A stretch of 64,000 nt of DNA from Linyphia triangularis (taxonomy: Eukaryota; Arthropoda; Arachnida; Araneae; Linyphiidae), in contig OZ021730.1 of the NCBI GenBank assembly GCA_963978545.1, forward strand, positions 558,001 through 622,000, in the 5' to 3' direction. Position numbers and translations under genes: made by a program. Positions 63,298-64,000 of the stretch are shown piece after piece (within the stretch, counting starts at the first letter, position 1; the number at the start of each line of letters is the position of its first letter). The notes beneath the pieces are model-generated. The model ran no database searches, was not told the DNA's origin, and worked only from the letters and a program-made list of their open reading frames with translations.

Positions 63298-64000
63298 CTG
63301 TAAAAAAAAAAAAAAAAATTAAAGCATTTTCAAAAGTTTGAATATTAAATTTTACTTTTGTAATCAAACGATTAAACTTAAGATTGGTTACGTTTCAATC
63401 TTAAGAGAAAAGTGCCTTTATTTTTTTGTCAAATTCTATATCGGTCGGAATATTGTTTCAAAACCAAAGGTATTTTCTTTAGGAATAGCAACAGCAATAT
63501 CAGCCCATTGGTAAAAATTTGAAGTTGAAAATAAAAGTATCTTTTAAGATTACTAAAGGTTAAAGATTAATATTTAGTTCATTAAAATTTTTTAAACTGT
63601 AAAAAAAAAAATCATATGACTTTCCCTTTAATATTTGTTTATGTGTTACCAATACTTCTGTATACTTGAAATTCATGCGTCTTACAACAAAATTTATGAA
63701 GATATTGCGACAGAAAGTATGCGGAAGCGTTGACACGGTCATACCGGCTATCTTTCGATCACCGGATACAAGCATTATGGGTCAAATACAGGAAAAAGCC
63801 AAACAAAAAATATACTTGCTGTTTATTTTACTAAGATACACGTCAGTAATTTAAAATGGGGTACATAAAATACAAGTTGAGGGACCAGGATAGACAATGA
63901 ACCCACCTAATTCTGTTACCAAGAAAATAGGTGGGTGGCAAGTGGTCTGACCTAAGCAATGAACGAAGCCACGCTTTAGAGCCCAACACCACTACCGAAA
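63298..64000 (-). other. Part of ankyrin intron 1 (U6), cut by window end
   Basis: As 9246-9970 in U1, with the 9-nt-loop version of the palindrome (63377-63405). No gene seen. Confidence 0.4.

Larger units (their letters stand above)
54223..64000 (+). repeat. Array unit U6, with SINE and LINE B, cut by window end
   Basis: Matches the left part of U4 (SINE, LINE B, Cys in IEDCTREH). The window ends within intron 1 of its ankyrin gene, so its promoters and Gag are not seen. Confidence 0.93.

Noticed and set aside
1..64000. CRISPR array, prokaryotic operons, or an integrated virus
   Set aside because: The repeats are kilobase units with introns and retroelements. No short regular spacers, bacterial genes or viral structural genes are seen.

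Overview
The window is eukaryotic, most likely arthropod and possibly arachnid. The signs are intron-containing genes, Inr/DPE-type promoters, a 5S rRNA-like sequence, a tRNA-derived SINE and several non-LTR (LINE) retrotransposon families. I see no bacterial or viral genes. The species call is inference.

Almost the whole window is one head-to-tail array of a unit of about 6.64-6.84 kb. Unit boundaries, set at an arbitrary conserved point, are: tail of a unit 1-366, U1 6056-12696, U2 12697-19531, U3 19532-26366, U4 26367-47582 (swollen by nested insertions), U5 47583-54222, U6 54223-end. Removing the four insertions and their duplicated target sites from U4 leaves about 6,840 bp, which confirms the structure.

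Each basic unit reads, left to right: (1) a histone-type 3' stem-loop on the + strand; (2) a divergent 5S rRNA-like sequence with a T-run terminator (+); (3) a two-coding-exon ankyrin-repeat gene on the - strand, about 420 aa; (4) a TATA/Inr/DPE promoter for that gene (-); (5) a spacer of about 730 bp; (6) a related TATA promoter on the + strand; (7) a 1,543-bp retroelement that encodes only a Gag-like zinc-knuckle protein, inserted in sense at the start site of that + promoter. A + transcript would therefore carry Gag and, about 215 bp past the element, run into the next unit's stem-loop.

Nested insertions are delimited by target-site duplications (TSDs) and by empty sites in sister units. 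LINE A lies at 367-6041 and 41895-47568. LINE B lies inside the last ankyrin exon at 28286-33968 and 56142-61819. A 181-bp SINE sits in the ankyrin 3' UTR of U2, U3, U4 and U6. A second Gag-only element (36384-38083, - strand) sits at the start site of the ankyrin promoter in U4. A 5'-truncated, frameshifted Jockey-like LINE (38948-40217) sits at the + start site in U4. LINE A and LINE B are related two-ORF elements with endonuclease, reverse transcriptase and RNase H, and their 3' ends carry a hairpin that the SINE copies with a compensatory base-pair change.

The most interesting point is that three independent non-LTR insertions lie in sense within about a dozen bases of the predicted start sites of the two divergent promoters. 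Two of them encode only Gag. This looks like start-site capture by Gag-only elements in a tandem gene array that has histone-like transcript ends.
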